Origin: Solea solea | Taxonomy: Eukaryota; Chordata; Actinopteri; Pleuronectiformes; Soleidae | Assembly (NCBI RefSeq): GCF_958295425.1 | Contig: NC_081136.1 | Span: forward strand, 22,574,890-22,638,889 | Reading direction: 5' to 3' | DNA length: 64,000 bases | Shown here: in pieces, positions 46,578-59,672 of the stretch | Layout: every line of letters starts with the position of its first letter | Numbering within the stretch: position 1 is the stretch's first letter | Position numbers and translations under genes: made by a program | The notes under the pieces: generated by a model | The model's database searches: none | The model's input: the letters and a program-made list of their open reading frames with translations, nothing else | Told to the model about the DNA's origin: nothing

Positions 46578-46640
46578 GCAATGCCATTGTGATCTGTTGT
46601 GACATGCATCCATTGTCACAACAGATCACAATAGCATTGC
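46578..46640. repeat. Near-perfect 27-bp inverted repeat (hairpin)
   Basis: The left arm 46578-46604 and right arm 46614-46640 complement each other at 26 of 27 positions, with a 9-nt loop. The core is TGTGATCTGTTGTGACA. It could be a tiny foldback element or a short-hairpin RNA source; no TA or TTAA duplication is evident. Confidence 0.8.
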
Positions 46641-47420
46641 TCTTGTTTCTGTGCATTACCGCTTCTCACATTTACCTGCATTTCTTGCCAGGAAACCCTC
46701 TGTAAAGTGTGCCACTGCTCTGTAGAACGTTTGACATGTCAATCCTCATGTAATCTCTCAGTATTGGTTCAAATGCTCATGTTTTTGACTTTTATGTGCC
46801 TCTTACTGGGTTTTTGGAGTGACATTTTTTTTCCAACTTCCTTCCTGTTAAGACCTTGTTTGAACAGTCAACGTGAAACTTTTTTATCATGTTTTGTTGA
46901 GGCAAATAGTGTATGGAATGAAAAACACACTTGTTATGTTGAAATATACACAGTCTAGTGCAGTTGTGAAGGTTTTTTTTCTGTTGTGTAAAGGCATGTT
47001 GGGCTGTTAAGCCTTTGCAGATGTATATTCTCTGAGTTCTGGTTTAAGCACCTACACTTCACATCCACTCCTGATCAAGACATGCGCTTTATTTTCTTGT
47101 ATCTTTTCCTCTTTGTAGCTCATAAATGACTCATTGTGGAAACATGCATTAACTAAAGAAACAAATGAAACAATGAATTGAATTATATTGCTATATAAAA
47201 TGTCATTGTTACTTGTCCCGTAGGGTTGCAGTGGGCTGGAACTTGAGACGCGGGTTCACTCAGGAAACCAGTTTATCACAGGTGGGTGATGGTGTGTGAT
47301 ACACATCTCCTTGCCTCTGCTGTCATGGTGATACTGGCTTAATTAATGGATCAGTTAGATTTATATCCATAGAGTTTCCGTTTAACACAAATTTCAGATG
47401 TGTTGTTCTATCATTTTAAG

Positions 47421-47530
47421 TTAAAGGTGTAATATGTAACATTTATATGTCTGAAAATGAGTACTGATGAGATATTGCACACCTATTCTGTGTGTATTCT
47501 GCCTCTGTTTTGGTAAACATTTAGAAAGCA
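47421..47530 (+). repeat. MITE-like fragment with ttaaaggtgtaatatgtaac end
   Basis: The left terminus resembles the other TTAAAG families and is followed by ttctgcctctgttttgg as in 50090. Probably related; right end not seen. Confidence 0.35.
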
Positions 47531-47753
47531 TCAGAATTGATGGACCTTGTGTATATACAGTATATAAAAAAATCACGACCATTTGTTGAATTGTGTTGTA
47601 CTGTATTTGTGTCATAATCTGACAACAAGATCACGCCCGATAAGGCACGTCGCCACCTAACGTCAGGTGACAGTTCTGAAGAAGGTGGAAGATACACGCC
47701 AGAACTGGTCAACAAGGTAAAGGAAGACTTACTCACAACCTGTTGATTCTAAC

Positions 47754-47893
47754 GGCGCTTTTCCATTATACAGTTTTAGCATGGCTCGGTGCGACTTGAC
47801 TACTTCTTTTTTTTGGTACAAGCACTTGACGAGGTTCCAAGTGAGCTGAGCCGATACTAAACTAGTGCTAGAACTGTATAATGGAAAAGCACC
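47754..47893. mobile_element. Small foldback MITE (140 bp)
   Basis: The left arm ggcgcttttccattatacag...agca and the right arm ending ataatggaaaagcacc are inverted over about 28 bp. The interior has ggctcggtgcgacttgac and gaggttccaagtgagctgagcc, words repeated in the 35.6-kb copy. Confidence 0.75.
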
Positions 47894-48937
47894 ATTAGTA
47901 TCTTTTCCACACTACTTGGGTACTAAGTGAGTACTAAGTGGGCATGAAGTGAGCAAACTATGCAAGTCCCATATGGTTTCAGTAACATGGACCACACATG
48001 TGGGCAAAAGTGTGGGGCCACCATGAAAATCATGGACAACCACATTTGGGAGCCGATATTGTCAGCCCGAACATAACCCTTATGGGGCTCACAGTGACAT
48101 GCTGGCTGGGCAGTTTCAAGTTCACAACTTATGATAAGCACAGTGAGTTAGATCCACATGGTGGTAGCAGAAAATAGTTCAAAGGCCAATCTGAAGGCTG
48201 GTTAAGTAAACCCCTGTCCTACTTGTTTCATAAGTATCTGGATGCGTACCTAATTGAGAAATGTACACTCTGGAGGTTCCAGTCCATGTATTGGGATATA
48301 GCTACAGACTCTCCCCATCCCTCTCCCCTCATCACCTCGTTGGCAGCTGCACCTTGGCCACATGCGTTGTGTTTTCAAGGAGGAGGAGGCCAGTTTTAAT
48401 TGTAACTTGATATAAATTGGCAGGCCGCATGCAGCGAGAATGGTTTAGAGATTACTCAAATATGATAAAAGAAAATGAGTGATGATATTGCTGGAGGTTG
48501 TTCGGTGTGAGCTACAGTGATGTAACTGCTATTATGGCAGTTTGTGTGTGATAACATCAACACTTCTTCAAGGCTGAGGAGTCGTAGATAAATCTGCTCC
48601 TGGTAGGCAAAGACACGTGAGCAGAATGATGTCAGTGTGTTAGTTGTGTTGTCAGCACTCCGAGGGATCAGGGGGCTATATCTACATCTGTCATGGCAAC
48701 ACCTGTAGTACAATAATGTAGAGGTCTCGTAGGAGCTGCAGGTGGGACTCCACGACGGAGCTGCTGAGTTTGAGCCCGCCAGCAAATCTGGGATCTGACC
48801 ACAGCAGCATGAGGGAGAGAAATATGGAGACAAAGCCTAAAAGTGTAAACAGATTTATTTGGCCTGTGCCTGGTGTGCTTTGGTTTTCACCCTGTGGCAC
48901 TTGTAAATCAATAATTGAACGGAGTGAGGTTAATGGC

Positions 48938-48951
48938 TACTACTACTACTA

Positions 48952-48986
<35 letters not shown>
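48938..48986. repeat. Compound (CTA)n(CA)n microsatellite
   Basis: Five cta units run into about 16 ca units. Confidence 0.95.
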
Positions 48987-48987
<1 letters not shown>

Positions 48988-49204
48988 ATTGTGAAGAAAA
49001 CTCATTTGGAGGCAAAATAAATTGCTGCTCATGGTCCAGTGTTGCTCACCTGTCTCCTTTCAGCAGGATGGATGGACAGGGTTGCTGTAGTGCAACACAT
49101 TAAGCAGCATGCCGGGGTTGCTGTCCAATGCTTTACATGGTCCTCAAGCATATATAGAGCACTCATCTGTTCCCTCTAACCTCTCGCAGTCACAGTAGGT
49201 TAGT

Positions 49205-49380
49205 CGTTTACATGGGCTCAAGTAATTGGAATAAAAGCCTGATCGGAATGACATGTAAATATACCGATCCGGAAACTCTATTCTCTATTCTACTCTATTC
49301 TCTCTATTCTATTCTTCCCATTTGGAAACTGGTCCTGGTTTGGTGCTTTCAGAACATTAATTTTGCGTCCATGTAAAAGA
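49205..49380. repeat. MITE fragment with 'gtttacatg' ends plus a CTATT-rich run
   Basis: cgtttacatgggctcaagta and gtccatgtaaaagatgg are roughly inverted. An impure ctctattctattctact run lies at 49277-49318. Confidence 0.35.
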
Positions 49381-50089
49381 TGGAATTGTAAAGTCCAAGC
49401 AGAATGAATCTTTTCGTAATGAAGCACATTTAGCACATGTAAACAAAGCTACAGTGAGTCTCCAGTGTGTGACATAATGCGCCCTCTCGCAGATTAGAGA
49501 AGCCACTCCTTCCTGGTGGTGACATCCCTCTGCTTTACTGCGGTTATTCCAAAAATTTGATTGTGAACCGCTTCTTGATTCTTGAGCTGCTTTTGTGGGA
49601 AACAACTGTATCAGAAGAGAGAGATGCTGAACTGTTTAGGGAGAAGAGAAAAGAGCTGTTGCTCTAAGGGAGGCCCAGAGCAACTTTAAGTCATTTTGTT
49701 GCCCAGTGAAGCTTATGTGCCACCTGGGTATAAGTCTAAATGCAGTTTTCTTCCACCCAAATTGTAAAATCAGAAGGCCAAGGTAGTCAAAATCTAGTCA
49801 ACCATGTAGCCAAGGGAGATTCTGTAATTCGCCTGGATATGATTAATGTCCAAAGCAGGAAGTGGTTTCATTTATGCACTATATTTAATACAAGATATTT
49901 CAGTTCACTTCATTTTCTCTAACATAATTGGATTCTTTGGTTTAAAGGTCAAGGTTCAAGTTTGTTTGTGAAGTGCATTAAAAGAGCAGCGTGCAATAAA
50001 ATGCAATGACTCTCTCAAGCCATTATTTGAATACATATTACAATCCAGAAATAAATCTGTTGTTAAAAACACCCTAAATGTCATTGTAG

Positions 50090-50150
50090 TTAAAGCTGCA
50101 GTGTGTAACTTTTGGGGATTATTGTTCTGCCTCTGTTTGGTCTTCATGAA
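50090..50150 (+). repeat. MITE fragment, TTAAAGCTGCAGTG type
   Basis: ttaaagctgcagtgtgtaac then ttctgcctctgtttgg matches the 23083 copy. The right end was not identified. Confidence 0.45.
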
Positions 50151-51271
50151 CGTAGGCAATTTATTATTTATTATTATGCTATTATGTCAAGCAATACTAT
50201 CAGACCTGACTGAAACAAGTGTTTGTATATCAGTAGCACAGGGGTAATTAGTGTTTATCATCATAATTCACTTCTGAAACCTTTTGTGGATACATCTTCA
50301 TAAACTTGTCCTCAAATCTGTGAGCAGCCGTCTCGCCTTACTAACGTAATGTTGCTGTTGCCTCCTTCTGTCTTGACATCACAGGGAATGTTGCTAGGCT
50401 ATGAGATCTAAACACTGCTGTAGTGAGAAACACGGAGAGTCTTGTTGATCTGATAGTCTTGATCAGCATCATGTGAACACATTTGATAGTAGTTTGAATC
50501 TAAAAGACATTTAGGGCAATGGAAATCTTCATAAAACTTGATGTAAAGAAAACCTGTTATTTTAATCTTTGTATACCTTTTCACTGTGTGCCCGTTCTTT
50601 GTCGATCCTTTTATACTTACCTGCATAGGTTCATGCATTTATAGGAGACTGTCGCTCTGATTTCATAACTGGTTTGAACCAGCTCTACTCAATTGTGTTT
50701 CCTTTCTTTAAGGACACATTAATATGACAATAATAAGACATAACATATCCAACAGTTTAAGCTTCCACAGTCATTTCATTACATCCCCCCCAGTGCAGAA
50801 CCAACCTCACACTGCAATGTGCTGCTCTGCTGCTGCAACAAGTGTTTGTGTATTTGTGCCCAGGTGTCATCAGCCCTGGTGTGAGTGTCATGTACAGCTA
50901 TAGAGCGCCACTTCTGCCTTGTTTTACCCTCTTTTACTTTTATTTCATTTTAATAGTGTTTAGAAATCACTGCAGTTCTATTTGGTATTTTACTGGCTCT
51001 ATTAAACATTGCCCGTGTTATTTTAATGCTCATGTACTAGCTTTTATTATTGATGAAATTGAATAGGTGTTACTAGATATTATTTTGTTTTATTTGTAAA
51101 TATTATTTTGCCCTTTATGGTGACTACTCTGGCCTGGACAATACAGCAGCGTGGTATCATAGTATTAGCATACTTTCCACGTGTGCGTGTGTTGCTTTTT
51201 TTCATTTTTACTAATTTTCGTTTCTTATATTGCTATTTGGTGGTAACCTTTATAAACTGCTGGCATTGTAT

Positions 51272-51272
51272 C

Positions 51273-51350
<78 letters not shown>

Positions 51351-51351
51351 A

Positions 51352-51382
<31 letters not shown>
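51272..51382. repeat. Compound (TA)n(CA)n microsatellite
   Basis: About 80 bp of ta followed by 12 ca units. A (TCTG)n run lies nearby at 51514-51542 and (CT)n at 51667-51680. The several ORFs rich in I/Y or V/C are artefacts. Confidence 0.95.
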
Positions 51383-51513
51383 TCACTGTTTTTATTTTGT
51401 GGACTTGTTTTGTGGACAAACCCATTAATGCTATCAAGATTAATTACCCATCGGTGAAAGTTTAATATTATTTGGGGAAAGTCCCTAAGTTGGTGTTCTT
51501 TTTTTTCTGTATA

Positions 51514-51542
51514 TCTATCTGTCTGTCTGTCTGTCTGTCTGT
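51514..51542. repeat. (TCTG)n microsatellite
   Basis: About six tctg units. Confidence 0.9.
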
Positions 51543-52993
51543 AGTAGAGAGAGACATGTAAGCAACACCGATAAAGGCCCCTTCCAAAACCTGCTTCAAT
51601 TTCTTTACTGTCCAGCAGCAATGGCAGAAGGAGCAGATTCATTTTTGACGATTAAATCAATACAGATCTCTCTCTCTCTCCCTCTCCCCTTTTCTGTCCT
51701 CCTGACACAGACGTGTCTAATTTATTGTTTACCTTGCACTTATTGAGTTTTGAACATTGTTAAATCATACCTTTCAGCTGTTTAATTTCACCTTGCGCAA
51801 GACCTTCATTCCCCCCGGGAACTGTCTTTATACATGCTCTCTGCTCCGAGTACAGAGGATGGATGAAGAGACCGAAGAGACACACACACACACGCACACG
51901 CACACTCTCTCTCACACACAGAGGGTGAGAGAATAGAAAGAGAGGGTGCTAATGAAGCTTTCCCCTTCTTTTTTATTTTGGTCTTTCCCCTCTCCTATGG
52001 CTTAGGTGCATGAAATGCTGATGTGGTCCCCCTCCTAACATCCCTCCCTCCCGCAGGTCTTTCTTCTCCATCTCTTCCCTGTGGCAATAGATCAGATTTC
52101 CTCCAGGGAAATCATTACTTGGCATCATTACCATTCCCAACACTTTTATGTACTACCCCTTGTTTCCTCATCCTCACTCCATTGCTTGATTAAGTTTAGG
52201 GAGGAGAGCATAAGGAGAGGGGAAAAAAAAGGGTATACCTTTTATAAAAGCAGCCCCATTGGTGGAGGTGCTTTGATTGGGGTACTTTTAGGCTGGGTAC
52301 CCATGTGAATGCTGTCTTATGGGACACGACTTTCTCTTTTTTTGTCCAAATTTAACATAAGAACTCCAGTGTTCCCAGAGAGAAGCAAAACTACGGCCTC
52401 CACTGCAGCAGATGTTCCACTTCAACCATTATTAGCAATGGTAATGAATTAAGCAGGTTGCTGACTCTGCAGAAGGTTGTTCTGCTCCAGCTGTAAATAG
52501 CAGGAGTGTTTTGATCAGAGGGGTTCGGGTGAAGGGAGAGCACTGTTCTCAGTGTGTTGTTAAATCAGGAGTGCTGACTCTCCCACTTATTCAGAGTCAC
52601 AGTCAAAAGTTTACTGCTGAAGGAAGATTAAGACATTTTCTTATGAGGACCTGGACTGATGGAATGGATCATTTCTGTAACGGTGATATGTTGACGGATG
52701 AGCCATGAGGCATTTTTAAACCCTAATCTAGTGTTCCTGGAACCTTACTTTATGGGATTGTTGTCGATGAGGGATTTCAACCTGCACCCAGATTATTTTG
52801 ATGGCACATCGACTCATAACATGTCACCTCTGTCGAAGCCTAAGCAGTTCTACATTGCCTGCATTGGCACTATATGTAACTTCTGGTTTCAGATCTGTAC
52901 CACAAAAAGAACTACAACATTGTACCTCCACATGTATTTTACGACAGTACAAATGTTATACTGTTTACTAACTGTGAGCAACGTTATGTTACG

Positions 52994-53425
52994 TTAAAGC
53001 GGATGCATGCAGTATTTTTTTTTACTCCATAACAGCTTCAGATTCATTATGATGGATAAATGGCTTGTTGTTGGAGGGGGGGGGGGGGATTAGGGGCTGA
53101 TTCCTCTCCTCCTACTGTCTGTTAGTAGAAAACCAGCCTTGGAAGATCAGGGCCGCCAACCAGGTGTCCTCAGAATCAGGCGGTCTTGTGAAAAACATGT
53201 AGTACTTCATGGCACTACACACACACCAGGTACCGGCTATAAGATCAAGGCAGTGATAGCGATAGATGGCAGAGTAATCCGTTGTTGAAGGAGGTCTGAC
53301 TGAGCGAGGGGCCACACAGCGGTGGAAAATGCATGAATAGATGGATGTTTACAGTGGTGTCGTAAAAATATGTACTCTCAATCTGTAGGGGGAGCTCCGT
53401 GAGGGAAAGGTGACAAAGTTCTGTT
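52994..53425 (+). repeat. Second copy of the TTAAAGCGGAACTATGCAG-type element
   Basis: ttaaagcggatgcatgcagt marks the left end, and tgtttacagtggtgtcgt...ctgtagggggagctccgt the right part, as in the 3.3-kb copy. The middle (about 53090-53340) differs and may be an insertion. A run of about 12 G starts at 53078. Confidence 0.5.
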
Positions 53426-53932
53426 TTAAGTTAACTTATGTTGCCAAAAAAAAGAAAAGAAAACTACAAATCATGACAAAATGTTCCACAGTTCCCACCC
53501 CCCTGTTTGACTGGGAAATAATACATGAAGCTAGAAGAAGGATAGAAGAAGATAGGGAGAAAAAACATGGCAAAATCCAGTGGCATGTTTTCTGGACTGA
53601 CAAGGAAGCTGAATTTGTGCCCCGCTAGCTGGAAAATAAATATATTATGAAGTTAGTAGAAAGAAAGGGATTGGTGCTCAACATGCTAACAGGTATCCAC
53701 CAATTCAATCCAATCCAACTACCCATCATGACCATCCCCCTGCTATCACCGCAGCCATCTTTCATCTTTTTCAGCATTATGCATTTTATATTATTGTATT
53801 CATTTTTAACCTCCACCTGCTGTCTCGATCGTGTCCGATTTATTTCATTTTAACTTTTACCTTTAACTTTTTTTAATTGTCTGTTTTATTTTTTAACTTC
53901 TGCGTGTTTGGTGTTTGTGTTTTATTTGACAT

Positions 53933-53993
53933 GTAAAGTGACCTTGAGAGTCTGAAAGGCGCTTATAAATAAAATGTATTATTATTATTATTG
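53933..53993 (+). repeat. LINE-like 3' end with (ATT)n tail
   Basis: aagtgaccttgagagtctga, aaggcgcttataaataaaat and four to five att units form a typical fish non-LTR retrotransposon end. No coding sequence upstream was recognised. Confidence 0.55.
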
Positions 53994-56550
53994 TTCTGTG
54001 ATGAAATAGTTATGTCAACCAGGAATTAATAAGCTTACGGGGAGGTGGATACACTTTATTCAACAAATTGATCCCCCGCTAGTGCTTGTACACTGGGACA
54101 AAGACAGTTGTCCAACTGAATGGTGTAGAGGTAAACAATGTAATATATACTATCTAGATCAGTGGTTGAGAAAATATTGAGCTCTCAAAGTAACACCATT
54201 ATCACCATCAACGTTAAAATACAGTGGTGTAAATAGGCCGATCAAAATCAGCAAGGCAGAGTTATACCCAACCAAATCATTTGCCCTCATCACCGATATA
54301 GTGAAATTAAATCAAGCAGATTGAGAGATAAGGTGACTCTAATTTTTAATACTTAACTTATTACTAATATTTTGTTATTTGTTTCCTTTTCTACGCACTC
54401 CAGGTAAAAATCCTCAGCTCCACTCCGATCACATACCCTGGTATATAAAGTAGAACAGAATTTCTGATTTTCCTCCACAAGTACCACGAGAGGTAGCTCG
54501 CGTACCGCAGGTGGTACACGTACCAAGCTTTGAGAACCATGGATCCAAAAGATATGATGAAAAAAAAGTCTTCTTGTTTCCTTGGAGATGTCAATAATTG
54601 AGGCCATACCATTTCTTGCTGTAGGAAATGAATAAAAGTGGACAGATTAGACTGAACACTGAAGGATGGTTATAGCTTATTTTGTACGTGCTTCATACAC
54701 TTTGTTTCGAGGTTGCTGTAATCTTTCAATCTTGGAACTCATTAGCTATTTATTTTAACCCTTTTTCCTTAAAAAACAATTTAGTCTGCACAAATTAAGA
54801 ACTCTAAAAAAATAAAAGAGGACAAAGTGATGTACTAACAAGAGGAGATAAATACGAAAGGAAACAAACACAAAACTGGGGACAACAAACAAGGTCATTA
54901 AACTTAGGAAAAACATGTATAGATAGTATATATTTTGAGGAAAACAATAATTATGTTACAATAAACAAATGTTTATATTATTTCCCCTTCCACAAATGTG
55001 TGCTTAAAATGTATTTTATTCTATTAATTGCGTTGAACTCTTAATAGTGATGTCATCTGAGTCATGTCCGATTCAACTGTGGGATTTGGGATGTAATTTC
55101 CCCTGACAACAGAATAACAGTGTACCTTGATTCTCTGCAGCAGAAACTAGAAAGACACAGAGAGAAATTCAAAAGATAATTTATAGTATTTGTTTCATGA
55201 AAACGTGTTGTAACATAGAAAAATGTACATTGTGTCCATTTTTAAATGTGCATAATGGGCTTTTTTTTTTGTATAAATGGGATAAAGCTGTGCTGGCTTT
55301 TCTTTTAATTCTCTGTGTAGCTGTACGGCTGTGACTCACTCCCTGCACTCCTGCGTTTTAAGATATGTAGTGCATATGGATAATTCATACTGGTGTATTA
55401 GGTGTCTTTGTTGTCCCTGCAGGCAGTCCCAGGTATGTCCCAATGCCTCAGTACTGCTGTGTGGGGCTGAGAGGCCCCGGGGTAGAGCCTCGGGCTAAGG
55501 CTTTGGCTCAGCCACTCTCCAGAGACTGTCCCACTCAACTGGTTTGCTCCATCTTTAGAGACAAATACAAGCACTCCAGTCCCCATCAGCAGCAACACTC
55601 TTTCTGTCCCTCTCTCTCTCTTTTCTTCTTCCTCTCATGCTCAGGTTCTCTCCCGATCTGCCCACGTAGTCAACCCAAAGTGATTCACACCCCAGGGGTG
55701 CGGCACGTGGGCGTGCTCTTTCAAAATGTGCAAGTAGGGTCAAGGGTTCAGCTGTTGGAGGCGTCCAAAAGATGTCTTTCATGGTTTCCACTGATGCAAA
55801 TGCATCCTCCCTGAAAAGAGGAGGGATAGATCAATGACAGCTACATTAAAAAAAAAGTATCATGTTGGAATCAACACATCTTCTTCCTGTGAGACTGTGG
55901 CAAACAATGACTAACTGTCAATGCATCTTTTCCACTAGTGGTAAACCCCCCACTTATATCTGGCTTTTTAAGACAGCAGACTCAATCAATCAAACTTTAT
56001 TCGTTTAGCACTTTTCAAAAGATGAAGTAAAGGAGTGAGGAAGGCAAGGATGTGAGTAAAAGACTATCGTGGAGGAAACGCTGGACACTCATATACTAAT
56101 GGGTGATCAGGTAATGTAAATATAAAAACGTTATTATCAACAAATAAAATGAAAATAGATAAGTTGAAGAGTACATAAAAGTAAGTAAGTAAATCAATAT
56201 AAGAGGCACTACAACAGAGGATAAGGAACTAGACCAGCAGAGGTCAGGTAAAAGCCAGGTTAAAAAAGAAGTTTGCTTTATTATGTCAGTTAAGGCCTCA
56301 CATTTACAGTATTCACACTCATTCAATCCTGTAAACCAAATTTATAGAGCACACGTTTCAGTTAGGCCTGGTTTCCATTGGCGGATTTTGCGCTGTCCCA
56401 GACGAAAGATGTCCAAAGTGAACAGTTTATTTGACCGTGGCTCCTAAAAGTTGTTTCCTAGAGGTTCAAAGACGGCTGTTAAAATGGTCTTGCAGCTAAA
56501 TTTAACTTGTGTTAAAAGTGTTGGAAATTTAGAAATTGCGGCTACAATTT
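53994..56550. other. No gene seen
   Basis: The 123-codon ORF at 55443-55814 is in a pyrimidine-rich stretch (ctctctctctcttttcttct) and has no domain. No splice-supported exon. Confidence 0.5.
55983..56050. repeat. Interspersed repeat, 'actttattcgtttagcactt' motif
   Basis: Resembles the common tttatttatatagcactt end of fish retroelements in inverted orientation. Short and diverged. Confidence 0.35.
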
Positions 56551-56925
56551 ATTGGTGCTTTTCCATATTCAGCTCTACTCTACTTGGTTTGGTATCATGC
56601 ACGTCGTTTTCCATTACTATTGTACCTCCTCAACACAGTCACTGGGCTGAAATACGGCTGAACGTGTTGTGATTCAGCTCACTGTCACTAGGATTTTTGA
56701 GTCTTTTTAAGTGATCTACAGTTCGACATTGTTCGGTTTGATTCTTGTGTTGGACGTTGAGCTCATGACTCTTCCAGGGACAATTCTGCCAATCGGTGGC
56801 CGGCATTCTGTTGATGTCACACCGCTAATGACTTATGACGTAGCCTAGCCTAGCCATTAGCATCGTGCAGTCTGCATCAACTGCCAAATGGTTGAAGTCA
56901 TGACGTACGAATCTGAACTTGTTTT
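56551..56925 (+). mobile_element. MITE copy related to 35545-35830
   Basis: Begins ggtgcttttccatattcagc (compare the arm at 47754) and contains ctacagttcgacattgttcgg and ttggacgttgagctcatgac, matching the minus-strand copy at 35.7 kb. The right terminus was not found, so it is probably truncated. No gene. Confidence 0.5.
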
Positions 56926-59039
56926 GGCTCGTGCCATGTTGAGGTTGAGGTTTTGAAACTGTGAAATTCAGACGTCATTTGCAAACAGATTTCTACTGGA
57001 CGAGATAAGGAACACAATTAGTTCCTTATTTTTGATTATCAAGCCAGTGCAAAACCGTGACAGGAAAAATTACACTTAAATCGATTAATGAAGATTAGCG
57101 CGATTTATATAAGGGAACATAAAATCCTCCTCCTGCTGTCGAACCCTCTCAATCTGTCTGTCATTCATTCCTATCCAACAGGAAAGGTCTACTTTTCATT
57201 GGTCGTCAGATTCACTGAGAATATCGTAGCAACAGAGACGCGCCGAGATGTAAAGGTAAAATGTGGACAGGAGGATACTGCTAAGGTAAAAAAAAGAAGA
57301 TTGCAAAAGTATAATAAAATTATTGTATACATTTTTAAATAACATACATAGAAGTACTATTGTAAAACAGCAAAAGTGCATATTTTACTCAACTGTGGAA
57401 GTGAAAATATGTAGGGTATGGGGGTATTCAGGAAGTTCGCAACCCTACGACTCATACATGCCATACTTCATCTATTTTGGGAACTTAAAAAGCAAAATTG
57501 TCATAATTTCCTATTGAAGACCACAGAAACTAGAAGAAGTAAGCTATTATTTTCCATTGACTTCCATTCAAACAGTTATTTTTGCTACCAGCAAAGTCGC
57601 CCCCTGGTGGATATTCAACATATTTTTACGTCCAGGTTGTCCTCAGCTATAGCAAACCATAAGAGTAAGTTGACTTTTTATTTACGGTCTATGGTTTGCA
57701 TGCAACATGCTTCACATTTTAGGCAAGTTTATTAAATCCATGTTGTACACTACAGTGTGATTTACTGCTGAAAATCGCTGAAAGTCTGTGGGCGATATCA
57801 GGCCAGCCAGTTTCATGACTCACTGAATAAAAAAAACAGAAACTCCTCAAATGGATATGCTAAAAGAGTCAATGGCCTTCGTTTTTTGCGTGTTTACCTG
57901 TTTATAAAAAACCTGCTTAGACTTGCTTGTTTCGTTGTACACGAGATAAAGTCCCGGGAAACCTGTGAATCCAGTGCTTATGGAGCTAATGGTGCAGTTT
58001 TTGGTGTTGGGGTGATTTCTGTAGCAGCCTCACACTCCTTCTGACATCCCTCTGTTCTTGCGTTTGGACGGATTTGAAAGGAAGCTCCGTCAGCCTCTGC
58101 AGGCCTCTGTGGGCCATCTTGGCCTTTCAGGTGGGGGCTTGCCAGGGTATTAGGGGTGTCAGCTTCTATGACGGGACGGTGAGCAGTAATTACAGCGAGG
58201 GCCTCGGCCCCCGTCAAGACAAACCCCCCCCCACCCCCAGCTCGGTGTCGGGAGGACAGCGCTGTGTTGGCAGGAGGAGCAGCAGCAGCCCCCGGGAGTC
58301 TCTAGAGGACCCATTAGGAACCGAGGCCCAGTGTCCTGATCAAGCAGCAACCTCTGTGCACCTCCACTGCACAATTACAGCTATAGGCCCACTCATTTCA
58401 GCAGCTCACCGCTGTTGTTAGCGTCTCCTCAGTCCACAGCCTCCTTAATAACACACTCAGAAACGAGAGGCAGCAGATCGGCAGTCAGCAAGGTGAGACG
58501 TGCAGGGTGAACTAATGATTAGGGGGGTGTTAAGGCTTCTGTGTGATGTTACATAAGATTTGATTGGACGAGAGAGATCCTGACCTTGTGCTGCACTAGA
58601 CCTATTACTGGAAAAAAAAAAAAAAACAAGTCTGCAGGCTCTGTAATAACAGTAGTTTGGGTTAATATTCAATTCAGGTCACATTCTGCTCTGAATAGAC
58701 ATAACATGTTACTGAAGGTTAGCAGGGTTTTTATTTATTTTGTTTGCTCACAGGGTTCCAGTGCATTGAGGCTGAAAATATGTGATAATCAATGTTGGAA
58801 CGATATTTCTCGATAGCTAAGGCCGATCTTTAAGAATCAGGGCAGCTGAAGGCTCATATAATGCAGATTATTATAGTTTTTTTTTAAATTAGAAGTTTAT
58901 TAAATTAGTCATCAACGCTTTATTAACGTGAATGTCTTTAAGTTTAGCTCAAACCAACCACTGTGAGGATTGTTTTTTTGGTTTGTCCTGATGTCAAGTA
59001 AGTAGGACGTTAAATTCAGGTTACTAAAGCATGGTTCAT
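56926..59039. other. No gene; possible conserved GC-richer stretch
   Basis: 57970-58460 is GC-richer than its surroundings, repeat-poor, and contains cagcagcagcccccgggag. ORFs overlap on both strands without domain content. A candidate regulatory element or an old exon; unproven. Confidence 0.35.
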
Positions 59040-59118
59040 TCATTGTTGTCAGACCATGGCATGAACCCGGGTCTTTTTGCTGTGAGGCAACAGTGCCACC
59101 CTCTACTCCACTAAGTGG
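59040..59118 (-). mobile_element. tRNA-derived SINE head, inverted fragment
   Basis: catgaacccgggtctttttg and ctgtgaggcaacagtgccac correspond to the B-box and head region of the SINE family. Truncated. Confidence 0.5.
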
Positions 59119-59672
59119 CTCTGAATCGCGGTTGTATGAGATATTGACACATCAACGCTAACTTTGCCGAGCATGTTGCCACTTCTGCGCTAACCTGTGA
59201 CCCAGACACAAACATTCAGTAAAAAAAATGGCTGCCACTGGGAACACTATAAAAAAAAAACGTTGTTTTTGCCACTTAACCATAGGCTCACCTTATATAA
59301 TCTATACGTGCTTGAGTCTATATCTTCAGAATATGTTCACTGCTTTTTCTTGCAGTTAGGCTTTTTATTTTGTGACACAGTGTTTGAAGTTGTTTGTTCC
59401 GATTTTCTTATAGATGGACTTTGGTGCAGAAGAGTGAGTCGTTTACAAAAATCAATTTCAAAATGGAAAGTGCCGTCTAATGGCAAGACTTAAACATGCA
59501 TAGATTAGGTCAGGCTTTTGCATCATCTTTGTTGTTTTTTTTTAATGTAATGTGTTCAGATCTATGCATGGATTTGTAGTGTATGTGTTGTGCACAGATG
59601 GTGCTGAGGTTGAGCTGATGCTTTATGTGTTCCAGTATGACGGACAGATGTGTGACATGAGCATTTGAAGTA

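Larger units (their letters stand above)
44131..47420. other. No gene; hairpin and tandem duplication only
   Basis: The 126-codon minus ORF at 45176-45556 overlaps the 29-bp duplication and has no domain. 45637-45731 looks exon-like (ATG, GC-richer, ending cag then gtaagaac) but no acceptor partner or homology was found. Confidence 0.45.
47894..52993. other. No gene; microsatellite-rich
   Basis: ORFs of up to 125 codons (48456-48833 minus) have no recognised domain. (CTA/CA)n, (TA/CA)n, (TCTG)n and a MITE fragment are listed separately. Confidence 0.5.

Noticed and set aside
51225..51642. ORFs rich in Ile/Tyr and Val/Cys
   Set aside because: Products of the (TA)n(CA)n microsatellite.
55443..55814. 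123-codon ORF with arginine- and proline-rich start
   Set aside because: Crosses a low-complexity pyrimidine tract, has a similar-sized ORF on the other strand, and no domain.
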